Positions 10,531-22,270 of a stretch of 64,000 nt of DNA are shown piece by piece. Made by a program: the position numbers and the translations under genes. The stretch comes from Syngnathus acus (lineage: Eukaryota; Chordata; Actinopteri; Syngnathiformes; Syngnathidae). The stretch is taken from the NCBI RefSeq assembly GCF_901709675.1, contig NC_051100.1, positions 9,088,786 to 9,152,785 of the forward strand, given 5' to 3'. Each line of letters opens with the position of its first letter. Positions within the stretch are counted from its first letter, which is position 1. The notes below the pieces were generated by a model. That model saw only the letters and a program-made list of their open reading frames with translations, did no database searches and had not been told where the DNA came from.

Positions 10531-12496
10531 ACAAAAGATACATAGGGGATTACCTGACTTACTTTTTATTATGAGAGTGCTTCGCTTCAGGGATTTGTTA
10601 TACTTCATGGTCATCAAGAAATGCATGACAACACAATACTCTTGGGGAGGGTCTTGTAAATGATAAAGCAGAGGAAAGGGAAGAACAAGTGGCTTGAAGA
10701 CGAGGTCTAAGTGAGAGCAAGTGAGGAGTAGAGCAAAAGATAATAGGCAGCGTCCATGTGATGTGACACATCAAACGCTCAACATTGTCTCAGGTATCCG
10801 TGTGATGCACTGAATGGTGCAGCAAAAGACATCTGATTGCCTGTCTCCGACCGTGAGGATAATGAAATGTTCTGATACACACCTGCTGTCATTCTTCGTA
10901 GGCTAAATGTCTTTGAACGTGTTGCACTCCTTCCAATCAGCATTTCTTTGTTTGTGTCAAAGCTATCAGCTTCCAGACAGGCCTTAGAACCATGGTGTCA
11001 AGTTCATATTCACAGCAGAAATTGTGTTATAATTATTTTTGCCATATTTCTTTATTGAGTTGCTGCGGCTGTCACTGACTATGCAAATAATGTGAAAGAC
11101 TTAAAAGAGATTTAGAGGTGTCACATCATCTCCATCACACGGGCGCAGATCAAAGTTACGGAAGACTACTGTGGTTATGAAGGTAAATCTGACTGAGGTG
11201 ATATATCTACACCTATTACAACTTCTTAGTTAGCTTATTATACTATTTAAGGCAATATTAGAACTCTGGAAAAAGGGAAGATGATGTAACCACAAACATT
11301 AGCTTTAGTAAAATATGGGAGATTTTAGTATGTCCGGTGGGGGTGGTGAACAGCTGGCAGAAGCAGTGTCCGTGCCATTTTAATTTGGGACAGCATAATA
11401 ATAATTTTTCTTTTTTATGATACTGCGTTAGTGCACAACATACGATAGCAAATGTATAATACCAACTTGAGCGATGCAATGTCTCTTAACTAAGGTAAAA
11501 TATAGGTTTTTTTAAATCTTCAAAAGTAATTACTTTGGAAATGCAAGGATTCTTCCCGACAGCGACGACATTTAACACAATATCGCCACTGAATCTTAAA
11601 CATTCTCTCCGTGACAAGCAGATATAGCTCTTATGTTTCTCCTCCATTGCCGCTTATAGCGAGATGTAGGGCAGTTATCCAGTGACAGCTCTTGTAAGTG
11701 GCTGGAGTGATAACTGGAGAACAACAGCTCCAGATTCTCATCTCAGAGCACTAATATGATGAGACGGGGACTGGGTACACCAGGGCAGGCGATATAATTA
11801 AGGTCTCTACCGAGAATGTAATCTTTCAGGAAGGCGAGCAGGACAGATGATGGGCGCACACAGGGAACGAAACACTCTCCATCTGGGAGAAGCGAGACGT
11901 AGGCCTGAGAGCCGCTATTCCGTTGGGGAGGTGGGGGGTGAAAAGTAAGGTAAATGGGAGGTAATGCAAGGCTGGTAAAGCCAGACAGCCTCAGCTGAAT
12001 GGCTCCAGAGCTATTCAACCCAATCCTCAATGGAGCCTCCATCAGAACTTGTTACGCCTTCTGCCCTCGCCAAGAAATAATGCTGCTACCAAGGATGGAG
12101 GTCGTCGGGGAGAGCCGTAAAATAGAACGGGAGCAGAATGTAACAGATGTTTATCTCACATAAAGAATTAAGGAGCACTAAGTAAGGATTATCCAAGGCT
12201 GGCATGAATTACGAAATTTGCTTCTTGCCACATACATTTGGAACCCTAAATTATTAAAAAAAAATCTAATTTCATGGAGGTTGTGACAATGTGTAAAACA
12301 AAAAATAAAACAAAAATCTTATTTCAGCAAGACACACTCGGCTTCGTGTGTGGCTTCGTAGTAATTGAGGGCGAGCACTATAGTGGCTTGCCAGCAGTCC
12401 AGACTCGTCTCCCACTGAAAATGTGGAGCCTATTATAAAGTGCAAAAAACAGTGTGCAGCCTTATGCAAAATGAACAATTCTGAACAAAGCCATAC

Positions 12497-12575
12497 CTTC
12501 AAAAATAATGGACATTTTCTTCTTGTAGATGGTTAAGTCAGTTTCTAGGAAGATGCAGAAAATGACGCGTGTGAT
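12497..12575 (-). CDS. macrod2: macrod2 exon E2: end of macrodomain
   Basis: The acceptor is TTTCTGTGCAG followed by ATC; the donor is GAAG followed by GTATGG. The exon is 79 nt, entering in phase 0 and leaving in phase 1. It encodes ITRVIFCIFLETD followed by LTIYKKKMSIIFE. Human MACROD2, recalled, has RIIFCVFLEVDFKIYKKKM at this position, so identity is high. It supplies the last core beta strand (VIFCIFL) and the closing helix (TIYKKKM) of the macrodomain. Joined to E1 it reads NPNT-ITRVIFC without gap or stop. The lysine cluster KKK is followed within a few residues by the acidic tail. This exon is the best single piece of evidence for the gene's identity. Confidence 0.96.
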
Positions 12576-15506
12576 CTGCACAGAAAGAGGATGAAGAAAA
12601 ACAATTAATTCCAAAGTAAACTCAGCATGTTCAATAATAGAGTAACCAAGCGGAACATTTTGGATATTAAAACTTTGCACATTAGCAAGACACAATCAGC
12701 TTCGTTCAGGAGTGTGATTAGGTACCATCCCTATTGAGACCACCTGAATTAGCCATTTGAGAGCGCTTTTAGCAAATGGTGGAGCACATAACCAGAATTG
12801 CTATTACCAAAAGGGTTCACGTTACAGCAGAGCAATATCCTTCAACAACACATAAGGAACAAGCAATTTTGAATGCTTTCACTAAGTATGCAATTTACAA
12901 AATTAAAATGGCAAACATGTTTTAGTTCACATGAGGGAGTAATAAAGCCATAATTACATTGATATTGGTACCTTTAAAAAAAATTAAACCAGCTCGAACA
13001 CTAGAAAGAAAGTTACACATAATTGTTTTTAATTTTACCCTTCTACAGTGTTATGAATAGTTAAAAAAAGAAAAATCTAAGGGCGCAGACATAACAACAA
13101 AGCTATAAAGTCAGCGCAATAAAATACTGACTGCCAACTGTCCAACATTATAACCTGAAGGAAAAAACTGACTTCAAATGAAGTAGGGAAAAATAGAACG
13201 TTTCTTTGCCAAAGTTAATTCAAAGAGGAATTACACAGAAAATATCACAAAAAATAAAGCGAGAATATATTCCATGTGCCAGCACTAGTTGACGCATGTT
13301 ACTAGGGCTGAACAATCTATTGAATTTGCAATATAATCCTGATTTGATAAAACGTGATTTGCTAAATGCAAAGGCTGCCATTTTACTGGTCATTGACATC
13401 GAAGTGGAAGGAAGGGGACGGGTTAACAGCACCGTTGCAATTAAAGCCTGTCACGTTAGTGCGCATAATTTCCCTTGAGTTTTCCGTCTTATATCATGCA
13501 GGGGAAGTTAAAAATCTTCTTTAAGTTATGTAAATTTTCTTTATATGTTCCATGCGGCCCCATTAGTCTAAACACGGTATTCTGATAAATATTGTATTTG
13601 TAGAATATAGAATAGAACTGCAAAATCCACTTGTTTTCAATCCTGTATAATATAAGGTATAATAACTTTTAACCTCCTCAAAATAAGTGTTTTTTGAGGT
13701 GAGGATTATGTCCATGATAATGTTTTTTTACTAAAGAATTACTAACCGTGTATGGTCTTTTTAAATAAAGCTGTATAATTAGCACGGAATCTTATGAATT
13801 TGGACTTCCCGAGTATTACAAGACCTAAGAACTGTCTCCACACAATTAGCAGCAGGATGTAATGTTCAAACATGGATGTCAATATTGTTATTAGGTAGCA
13901 CGGCTATGGAGGGAGAAATGGATCTCACTCGCCTTTGTCCCAGTCTGGACCAAACACAACTTTCACAATCAAAGAGACCCCCTTCTGGTTTTCATACAGA
14001 CACAAATCTATAAATAGTTCTCCCACCTGGGCTTTGTAGTAAATGTTAGGGGTTACTTCAGGATGAGGACATTTTATTTTTGCTAGCTATTCAGAGCATG
14101 ACTATTTGTAAAATGTCTCACTCACAACCGTCAAACAATAAGGGAAAAAAATTATTTGGAGTTGTGCACACATAGATAACGTGAAACTAATGTGTGTGGC
14201 AATGTACTGTGTGCTTTTTTTTTTTTAAGGATAGCAGATTTAGATTTTATTAGTCTCTTCTAGAGCTTAATCCTGAAAGTGATTGCCCGCTGTGAAACGA
14301 ACAGTATAGGCAAGCCTTACAGTGAAACACAAAGAAAGGCTGCTTTTGAGCCTATGCTCACAGCGTATAACAAGATGTTCTGTTACTTAACCTGTTCATT
14401 TAGCGCATTTCAATCGGGCCGGGCTCATTGGCACAGATGGCAAAACAAGGTAGAGGATGACAAAATACACAAGAGGGAACAAACTGTCACATTACAAATA
14501 AAACGACTGCCAGAATTAGATTTAATCGTGAGGGACTCTAAGGGAGTGCAACATTGGTAATGTTATTCTATCACAGAACACATTAAATGCAGACGTTTTT
14601 GTTTTCTGGGGAATTACAGTAAGTTTTGTTATTGATAATTTAAAGTTGTTCAACAAATGCATGACATCTCCCTGGAATGGAGCCTTGAATGTTAAAATGC
14701 CCCCAGTTATATACAGCTCTGAAGTTGAGCAAAATTGTTGTTGCAACACTGACTCCAAAGAACAAAACGCTCATTTCTGTTTGTTTGTTCGTTTTATTAT
14801 TAATATGTTTTACTTAACAATACACTTGACGACAGAGGCTTTAAAGGTAATACAAGTTTGAAGCTGGGAGTGGTTTGACTTTGAAATAGATGACTTGCAT
14901 ATCCAAGTTTGTAAATTGAAAACAAAACAATCCAATCCAATCAGAGGTCAACCAGCATCGCAGGATGGATTGCGTTTAGGAATGTCAAAGTATAGCAAGC
15001 TATAGCACACGAGATCCCAATATTACCCCACAGCTAACCTTTCATGCTGCCTAAAATGTTCTATAAAGCTCTTGATTGGTACGTAAGCCGACTGATATCC
15101 AAAAGAAGCACTAATTCAAGCGAATGTATAATGATATACAACAAACTCATACATTTTTGATTCAACATTTTCAAGACGATAAATGCACATGTACAGTGTA
15201 CACGCAGTTAGCTAAGTGTGCCACCGCTCACACCCAGCAAGGTTGAAAAAGTTAATGGAAGACTAATTAGAAAGCTGGGTTCTCTGCATGCTACCATGCC
15301 TTGTCATTATTCATCCCTGATTGGAGCGTCTTTGCCAAAGGGTGAGCGCAACATGATAGGATCCCACGACTGTTTCAAGCAGGGGTGGTCAGCTTGATGA
15401 AAAAATCCTTACAGTAAGGCCTGTATTTCATTGGTATCTTGATTAATACCAAATGACAATTAAGTTTGCTATAATTGACACTATGCCACGACGCCACTGT
15501 TTTAAG
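12576..15506. other. Intron interior: no gene
   Basis: AT-rich sequence with one short repeat fragment at 13304. No coding potential recognised. Confidence 0.6.
13304..13385. repeat. Fragment of teleost AGGGCTGAACAAT-type repeat
   Basis: It runs from AGGGCTGAACAATCTATTGA to AATGCAAAGGCTGCCATTTT. It resembles a known fish interspersed repeat with GATTTGC and AATATAAT blocks, class uncertain. Recognised from memory. Confidence 0.4.
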
Positions 15507-16121
15507 TACTGTGTTTTCTGGACTACAAGTCGCAGTTTTTTTTTTTTTCATAGTTTGGGCGGGGGTGCGACTTATACTCAGGAGCGACTTATGTGAAATT
15601 ATTAACACATTATTACTTGATCATTACCACATTACTTACTAGTATATCATTTCACATGTTATTTTCACACTAAACCGCATAAGGGCACTCTAGGCCTGCG
15701 GAATAATTGGAACTGCAACTGACGATGAGTCTGACGTCAGACTCTACTTCCGGAGTCAGCGGAGTTGTTTATAAATGACACAGAAGACGAAGATTTCGAT
15801 GGATTTAAGGATTTGGAGTGACACAGATGGTTCTATAAACTTATTTATGTTATAGTTATTTGAATAACTCTTAAACTGTTACGTCAGGCATGTTCTCAGC
15901 TCCACGTTTGTGTTTATGTAATATTAGCATCCCGTATCGTTCAGCCTGTTGTTGCATATTAATGTCTGTTCTTGGTGTTGGATTTTGTCAAATATATTTC
16001 CCCAAAAAATGCGATTTATACTCCGGTGCGACTTATGTATGTTTTTTTCTCCTTTATTAAGCATTTTATGGCTGGTGCGACTTATACTCAGGAGCGATTT
16101 ATAGTCTGGAAAGTACGGTTA
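15507..16121. mobile_element. Non-autonomous DNA element, GCGACTTAT family
   Basis: The ends form an inverted repeat: left ACTGTGTTTTCTGGACTACA, right (reverse complement) ACCGTACTTTCCAGACTATA. All mismatches in the 26-bp alignment (19 identical) are transitions. Internal GCGACTTATACTCAGGAGCG occurs twice near the ends (about 15569 and 16077). TA dinucleotides flank both ends. There is no open frame of transposase size, so it is non-autonomous. Superfamily not assigned with certainty. Confidence 0.75.
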
Positions 16122-16974
16122 ATGGAAGTACTAAAGTATTTTTAGTAGTATTTAGTGCTGAGTGTATTGACACAAGAGCAGCAGTAGACAGAATGTTTGA
16201 CCTGTTGTATTAGAGTTTATTAGATTACGCAGGTGCATCTAATAACCAGTGTAAATTATTTCATGTAAGGTTTAATATCACAGGTTGCTTATCTTATATG
16301 ACAAGCGCTGTGTGTTTGTGGATGCATGTGTTTTGTTCTAGAGACTAAAATATGCTAGCGGCCAGAAATATCACCTCATAAAAGACGGCAGCATCAAAGG
16401 CATCATCAGTAGGACTTTGCCTCTTTTGTTGTCTACAATGTAGGTTTGGTTCGGGGCTTCACTTTGAGGCAGGCGAACCGCGTCCAAGCCTTATTGCTGA
16501 TGTAATTACACACACCTGCGTCTCCTGGTTCACAGAGCGTGTAGCCAGAGAAAAGTGGGTGAAAAAAAAAAATCCTTGCATGACATATTCTAATCAGAAC
16601 AGCGACAACAAATTAGCATTAGTCTTGCAGTGGGGAGGGGCAACAAAATGTTCAATAAGTCCCTGTTCTACCCGGGTCAAGGTGGTCTCTCTCTGTTGCT
16701 GTGGGTTGTGGATAGCTCCAATTAGAATTTTCTCCCACTTGAATCCTCAATACCTTGCCTAATAGGAGTTAATATGTCCATGTGCATGCGTGTGTCTTTA
16801 TGTAGGAATAGGGGGTTGGTTATCTACTATTTGAAATAGGTTTGGACCTAGGTAAGATTGTTTTCTCACCTCAACCGAACCATGCCAGAGGATTAATGAC
16901 AACATACGTATGCTAAGACATCCAAAATGCACGTAAACAGCAGTGGCAACACAGAAGTAAGCAGTAGTTGACCT
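16122..16974. other. Intron interior: nothing recognised
   Basis: No gene, inverted repeat or tandem repeat seen. Confidence 0.55.
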
Positions 16975-17400
16975 TCAGCGTCTCCCATCAGGGGTCGCCA
17001 CAGCAAGTAACACACAATTTGTTTTGCACAGTTTTTTTCCACCGTATGCCCTTCCTGACACAACCTTACCACTTACATGGGCTTGGGATGGTACTCGAGA
17101 GCTGGATGTTTAGACACTGGCCTCAATTATAATCTATGCCGGCTCCACAAAAAGGCAGCAGCGGATAATAATATACTAACATTTAAAAGCACAGACAAAA
17201 ACATAATTACTCACATAATTTGTTTTGGACAGTTTTTTTTCACCGTATGCCCTTCCTGACACAACCTTCTCACTTACATGGGCTTGGGATGGTACTCGAG
17301 AGCTGGATGTTTAGACGCTGGCCTATGCCGACTGCACAAAAGGCAGCAGCGTGTAATAATATACTAACATTTAAAAGCACAGACAAAAAAAACAAAATGA
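16975..17400. repeat. 201-bp tandem duplication of a teleost interspersed repeat
   Basis: The block ACCGTATGCCCTTCCTGACA (17041) recurs at 17242, followed in both copies by GGGCTTGGGATGGTACTCGA and, after a small indel, by TAATAATATACTAACATTTA. The phrase GGGGTCGCCACAGCAAGTA just before the first copy, together with the ..TGCCCTTCCTGACACAACC block, is typical of a widespread teleost repeat. The two copies are nearly identical except for a 12-15 bp indel, so the duplication is recent relative to the insertion. Confidence 0.85.
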
Positions 17401-18089
17401 CTTAAAGGACAAGGAGAGGAAAAATGAAATCATATTTGATGCTCAGTGCTTTCTCTTTAGCTTATCTTTGCAGCAGATGTCGTTTTAATGTTTGCAAGAC
17501 ATCGGTTCGTACAGATTGACATATTTTGATGACGGCGAGAACGTACTGACAGGACAGAGCCGATTTGTCGGTTTATAGTGCGATAAAATCGGCAGATACA
17601 GTACATGATCAATATCAGATTTAACATTTGGAACAGGCTTGATTTCAATCTTGAGGTTTTTTTTTCCCCTCTCTTTTAGGCTGGTATGGCTCATGTCTGG
17701 AGGGGAAAAATTGGGTCAGTTCTAAAATCTAGCCAGTGACTCTTTCATGACATGGATGTTCTGATAGAGGTCAATGTGACCACCATGTTAAGATTAGGTG
17801 GCTTCGGCCACTCGGGGAAAACTGTGAGAAGCTTCCCAGTTTGACTTTGATTGACCCCTGGCAGAGGCTCCACCTGCAGCAAGCTGGAGCATTATCATTT
17901 CAAAGAAGACCTCAGAAAAGGTTGTCCCTTTGAACAAAACGCCTCCATCTATACATCAAAGCAGACGCCTGACATTGGACTCCGACAAATGATGGTTACT
18001 ACCAAAGCTGCAGAAGAAAGTGCTGGACTGAAGAAACTGAACTCCCAAAGCCGATCAATGTTAGATACTGAATAAATCACAGAGAGGGC
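17401..18089. other. Intron interior, possibly partly retrotransposon-derived
   Basis: A moderately GC-rich segment leading into a non-LTR tail. I cannot place its left border and recognise no reverse transcriptase motif. Confidence 0.4.
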
Positions 18090-18455
18090 AGAAAGACGGC
18101 CAGTGAAGTCACTTAAATATTGCCTAATCACCAACAGCTTCATACTCCAGGCTGTTAGGATCCTGAACTCTCTCCCCCCTTCTGCGTAGCGTCCTGTACT
18201 TTTGCACTCTATTCTGACTGTCTGCTGTATGCACACTTGCTCCATTTTTGCTCCTCTTATTTATTATGTTATTTGTTTATTTATTATTTATTCATTGTTT
18301 GTGCCTTTTTGTTTTTATTTTTTGTGTTGTTTACTTGTATGTATATTGTGTACTATGTCTTGTCACCGTGGGAACGTAATTTCGATTTCTTTGTGTCTTG
18401 GCATGTGAAGAAATTGACAATAAAGCAGACTTTGACTTTTGACTTTTTGACTTTA
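18090..18455 (+). mobile_element. 3' end of a non-LTR retrotransposon (5'-truncated)
   Basis: It contains CCAGGCTGTTAGGATCCTGA, then a T/A-rich stretch, then CACCGTGGGAACGTAATTTC, then GAAATTGACAATAAAGC, ending in degenerate TTTGAC units (18428-18453). This order is familiar from teleost LINE 3' ends (CR1/L2-like) that finish in short repeats rather than poly(A). Only the tail is present, as expected for 5' truncation. Family assignment is from memory. Confidence 0.7.
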
Positions 18456-19813
18456 AAAGATGGCGAGAGTTTTGTAAATGCTTATGTACAAAATTATGCA
18501 TGAGTGCTCAGCACAGTGTGACTAAATAGAAGTGATAACATTCTGCTAAGCTGCCTGCTCATTTCATCAGTGTAAAACATCACAAAGCGACTCCTAAAGC
18601 TGCATGTAGAACAGAATATCAAACATTTTGACAGTAAAACGCTGTCTCGCCAGATTCGGAAAAACACATCCGATAATATATAGCAGCAATTTGTATGTTA
18701 ATTCAACAAATCTGTTGCGTTTTCCACACATTTGAGCTCAGCTGGAGTGCAGCACGTATGCGGCGTCAAGCATTTTATTGCTCACATGATTTGCTCAAAC
18801 TGAGAGCTGAACAGTTCAGAAATACCAAAACAAATTTAGCCAGAAGGTACATGTTTAATTTGGCATATTGTTCTATTCTATAATATAAAATTTGAAGAAT
18901 TCTATAAAAGATACATCATGTTTCTGAAAGAGGAGGCCAGGCTTTATGGATTTGAGATACATTTGTAAGAGTTGACGCAATGTCAACACAGGAATTATTT
19001 AATTGACAAGCACTGCTCCTTCCACGATGAAGGAATGTGTCAATAACTTCCTACAAGGACTGCAGATATTATTATCACTGGGCAAAAACTGAATGTTCAG
19101 AAAGTCATTTCGAATGAGAAAACAAAAATGATTCCCCACCTGCCAACAGGACCTGCAGGGGGCCTTGAACGATTCACCATATTACAGTTCGTGTTTGACC
19201 AATGTTCTAATGGATTTGTCAATTAATACGGATCGTTCAATAATTATCATGATAGAATGCTCGTGTTTGAGACTGTGGGGAATACTGTGAGTGTGGAGGA
19301 GATGGATTTAGTCTTTCTAAATGAGAAAGATGAGAGGAAGTGCAGCTGCGGACAAGGTCAGAGGGGAAATGATGAAGCAAGGACTAATGCGAGGCCTGTA
19401 TCTATGATCCATGACGGCATTGGTAATGATGTGACCTCTGGACACTGGCCTATAACAATCTCTGCTGATGAGGCTGGCTGCTGTGCGCGTCTGTATGCGG
19501 CAAAGACGGACAGTAATAAGTTGAAAAATAATTAGTATAATCTGCAGTATCAAAATTCCGCCTTCAAAAACATAATGAAGCTTGGTTTCTATTGACATTA
19601 CCTCGTCGTGAGGGGTAAAATATTAGAAACAGCTCAGTGTGAAACGATCCAGTAGTACACCACTGCATTTATGAATGACCACAAGAATACAAACGTGTTG
19701 CTCATGCAAGTGCACTTAATGTTATGGTTGAAGAGTAATACAATTATTTAGTCCGTCATGTTACTGGGCAGAACAATGGGTTCGTAGTTGGTTATGTTTG
19801 TCTACATGTACTG
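18456..19813. other. Intron interior: nothing recognised
   Basis: No gene or repeat recognised. Confidence 0.55.
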
Positions 19814-20196
19814 TACCGTATTTTCCGCACTATAAGGCGCACCTAAAAACCTCCAATTTTCTCAAAAGCCGACAGTGCGCCTTATAATCCGGTGCGCCTT
19901 ATATATGGACCAATATGGATTCGTGGATGAGGACTAATTTATTAAAGTAAGCTTTACGTGTTTATTTTGTGTGTTGTGATAACGTTTGAGCAACGTTGAG
20001 TTATTGATATATTGTTATTGTTTTCACTATTTCGAGTGTTATTATATTGTGATTGCATTAACGTTTGAGCAACGTTGAGTTATTTATTCCATACGCTTTA
20101 TAATCCGGTGCGCCTTATATATGGACAAAGTTTTAAAATGGGCCATTCACTGAAGCCTTATAATCCGGTGCACCTTATAGTGCGGAAAATACGGAA
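19814..20196 (-). mobile_element. TACCGTATTTTCCGCACTAT MITE-like element, copy 1 (383 bp)
   Basis: The left end TACCGTATTTTCCGCACTAT and the reverse complement of the right end (TTCCGTATTTTCCGCACTAT) are near-perfect inverted repeats extending into AAGGCGCA. Subterminal CCTTATAATCCGGTGCGCCT units occur several times. Inside, AACGTTTGAGCAACGTTGAG occurs twice, 77 bp apart. No transposase frame. It is the same family as the element at 57351 but in opposite orientation, judged by the shared AAAGTTTTAAAATGGGCCAT block. Strand given is relative to that copy. Confidence 0.9.
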
Positions 20197-21943
20197 TATG
20201 CAATTACCTGGTGACTAGTCAAGGTTGTACACTGCCTCTCAATGGAAGTCGGCTGAAAAGACATGCTCATCCGTGATCCAAAAGCAGGACATGGATGAAT
20301 GTGTTTTTTCTTTTCAGTCTCTTGACATTGTAGCAGTTTCAGGGTACAAACATTGCCGAACATATGGTGCTATTAGTACACACTTGCTGTAGTTTGATGT
20401 TCTCTATACTTCAAAACCTGTATAGCTGTGCCAATTGTTTTTCTACAAGGAACCATTTTGTTTTAATGGACTTGGTTTTCATGAAACTTAACACAACAGC
20501 TGGTTTGCCTTCACACAATAAACTTAAATTGTGAAGGTTGCGACAACTATTAGTGCACAAAAATGAAATGTTAGGCCTACCAAAGACAATAAAAACTCCA
20601 CATAAATACATTCTGTGGTGCATAAAATTGTGGAAACATTTCTTTCACATGATGTGGAGCATGTAATACGTAAATGGATCCAATAAGGAATGGCACATAC
20701 TTCTCCTCTTGGCTAATTCTGGTGCATCTACAGAAAAGTTCATTGAGGTACACTGTCCCTGTCAACTACACAAACAAAAATAAATACATGCATGCATGCA
20801 TGTTCTTGGTCACGGTGCCTCCTTCATACATGTATTGTGTATTCAACAAAACCGAGTTAAGGCTGTCACCTTGAAATCTAGGTTCTATTTAGTTATTTAA
20901 AACAACTAAACAACAGCAAAGACATAGCACACAAGAAGGCTTGGTGGTCATTGTTTTTTTTTTTAAAGTAAAAGCAGACAGAAGCAAGGTTCAATGGCAA
21001 ACTCATAGAAGCTAGTGGGAAACACAAATGAGATCCACGGATGTGCTTGAAGCAAAATACGACAGTAGAAATGTTTATTATTCACACATAAATCATTTTG
21101 ATATTTCCCTTCAGAATAGGCAGGATATAGAAGAGTCAATGTGTGTTTTTGTGTGATGATTTGCCACGTTCACCTTCTCCTTCCTGCAGCATGTTTGCAC
21201 TGTCCAGGCTCCAGTGGCTTTAAGTCACTATCTTGGGAAATGTATGGTATGTGCTGGATCGGTCTCTTTTGGCTACTTTAAAAAGCTTCCAGACAAATGG
21301 GAATCCAATCACAAGTCCCATGAGCAGAACTAGCTAAACTGCTTGAGCATTAGTCTGATTTCCAAGGAGATTCACAAGATTAGAATTCGGCAGTCGATGC
21401 AACATAAATGTCCATCATCCGTAGTCATCCAACATAAATCTCGCCATTTCTTCAGGAAACCTTACTGTGCTACAAACATCCATAGTCTTCATCTTATGCA
21501 TGCTTAAGTCATAAGCCTGCCTGTACATACTTGAACATGAAAATGCAGATGAGTGCGAGTGCGTAGGTCGTGCTTCCTCTCCACAATACCTTGAAATTAT
21601 AGCAATGTCTTTTCTTTTTAAATAAGTTATTTTTTTTTCTGTTCAGCTTCATGTTGAAAGGTCATATGAGAAAACTCATTAGAAAGTACTTTCCTTCATA
21701 CACTATTTCTCTGGGAAAATATTCAGTGGAACTCATTTCACAAGAAATCCAGACATGTTTTATGAGTACCTGCTTGTGTGCCATGTAAATCTGATTGAAT
21801 GGTTTGAATAATTGGAATTTACAGGAGATCCAACATCAAATTTTTTAGACGGTTCAGTCGTATCAAATGTATCGATAGTTATATCATATAATAACATTGA
21901 CATTGTAATGTCATTGTGTGGACAGTGAGTGTCGGCTTTTCAG
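20197..21943. other. Intron interior: nothing recognised
   Basis: Includes a four-unit CATG run near 20787. No gene recognised. Confidence 0.55.
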
Positions 21944-22270
21944 TTTTGTTTTTAATGCAAATTCTTTCCTATTACATTCAGTTGTAGGGCAAAATCTATC
22001 AAATATACAAAAACTATTTAACATACGCTTTATAAAAATAATGCACCTTTTAACATAGTGCGTCTTAAGTATGATTTTTTTTTAAATTGAATTGTTAATT
22101 CATAAGGCGCTTAATAATGTGGATTAATGTCTGCTTTGCTTTAATGGAAATTCCTTCCTATTCAGTTGTCAGGCTAAATCTATCAAATAGACAAAAACTC
22201 TTCAATCAGTTTTTTTAAAAAAAAATCAAATTCTTCACTGATAGTGCACTTAATAATACAGTGCACCAAG
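21944..22270. repeat. Decayed tandem duplication with GTGCACC/AAGGCGC motifs
   Basis: Two copies of a roughly 75-bp block: TTAATGCAAATTCTTTCCTA at 21952 and TTAATGGAAATTCCTTCCTA at 22141. Both continue into a CTATCAAATA.ACAAAAACT segment, with an offset of 184-189 bp. Between and after them lie AATGCACC, CATAAGGCGC and ACAGTGCACC, echoing the motifs of the MITE family. Probably an old relative of those elements. Confidence 0.6.

Larger units (their letters stand above)
8091..12496 (-). other. Intron E2-E3, 4.4 kb
   Basis: Contains a (GT)n microsatellite near 8434 and a probable decayed transposon fragment at 10304. The remainder shows no coding or repeat signal. Confidence 0.65.

Noticed and set aside
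10866-10885. Possible small exon with GTGTGT donor
   Set aside because: The phase-1 reading meets a stop codon.
20787-20802. CATG tetranucleotide run
   Set aside because: Only four units; trivial simple sequence.
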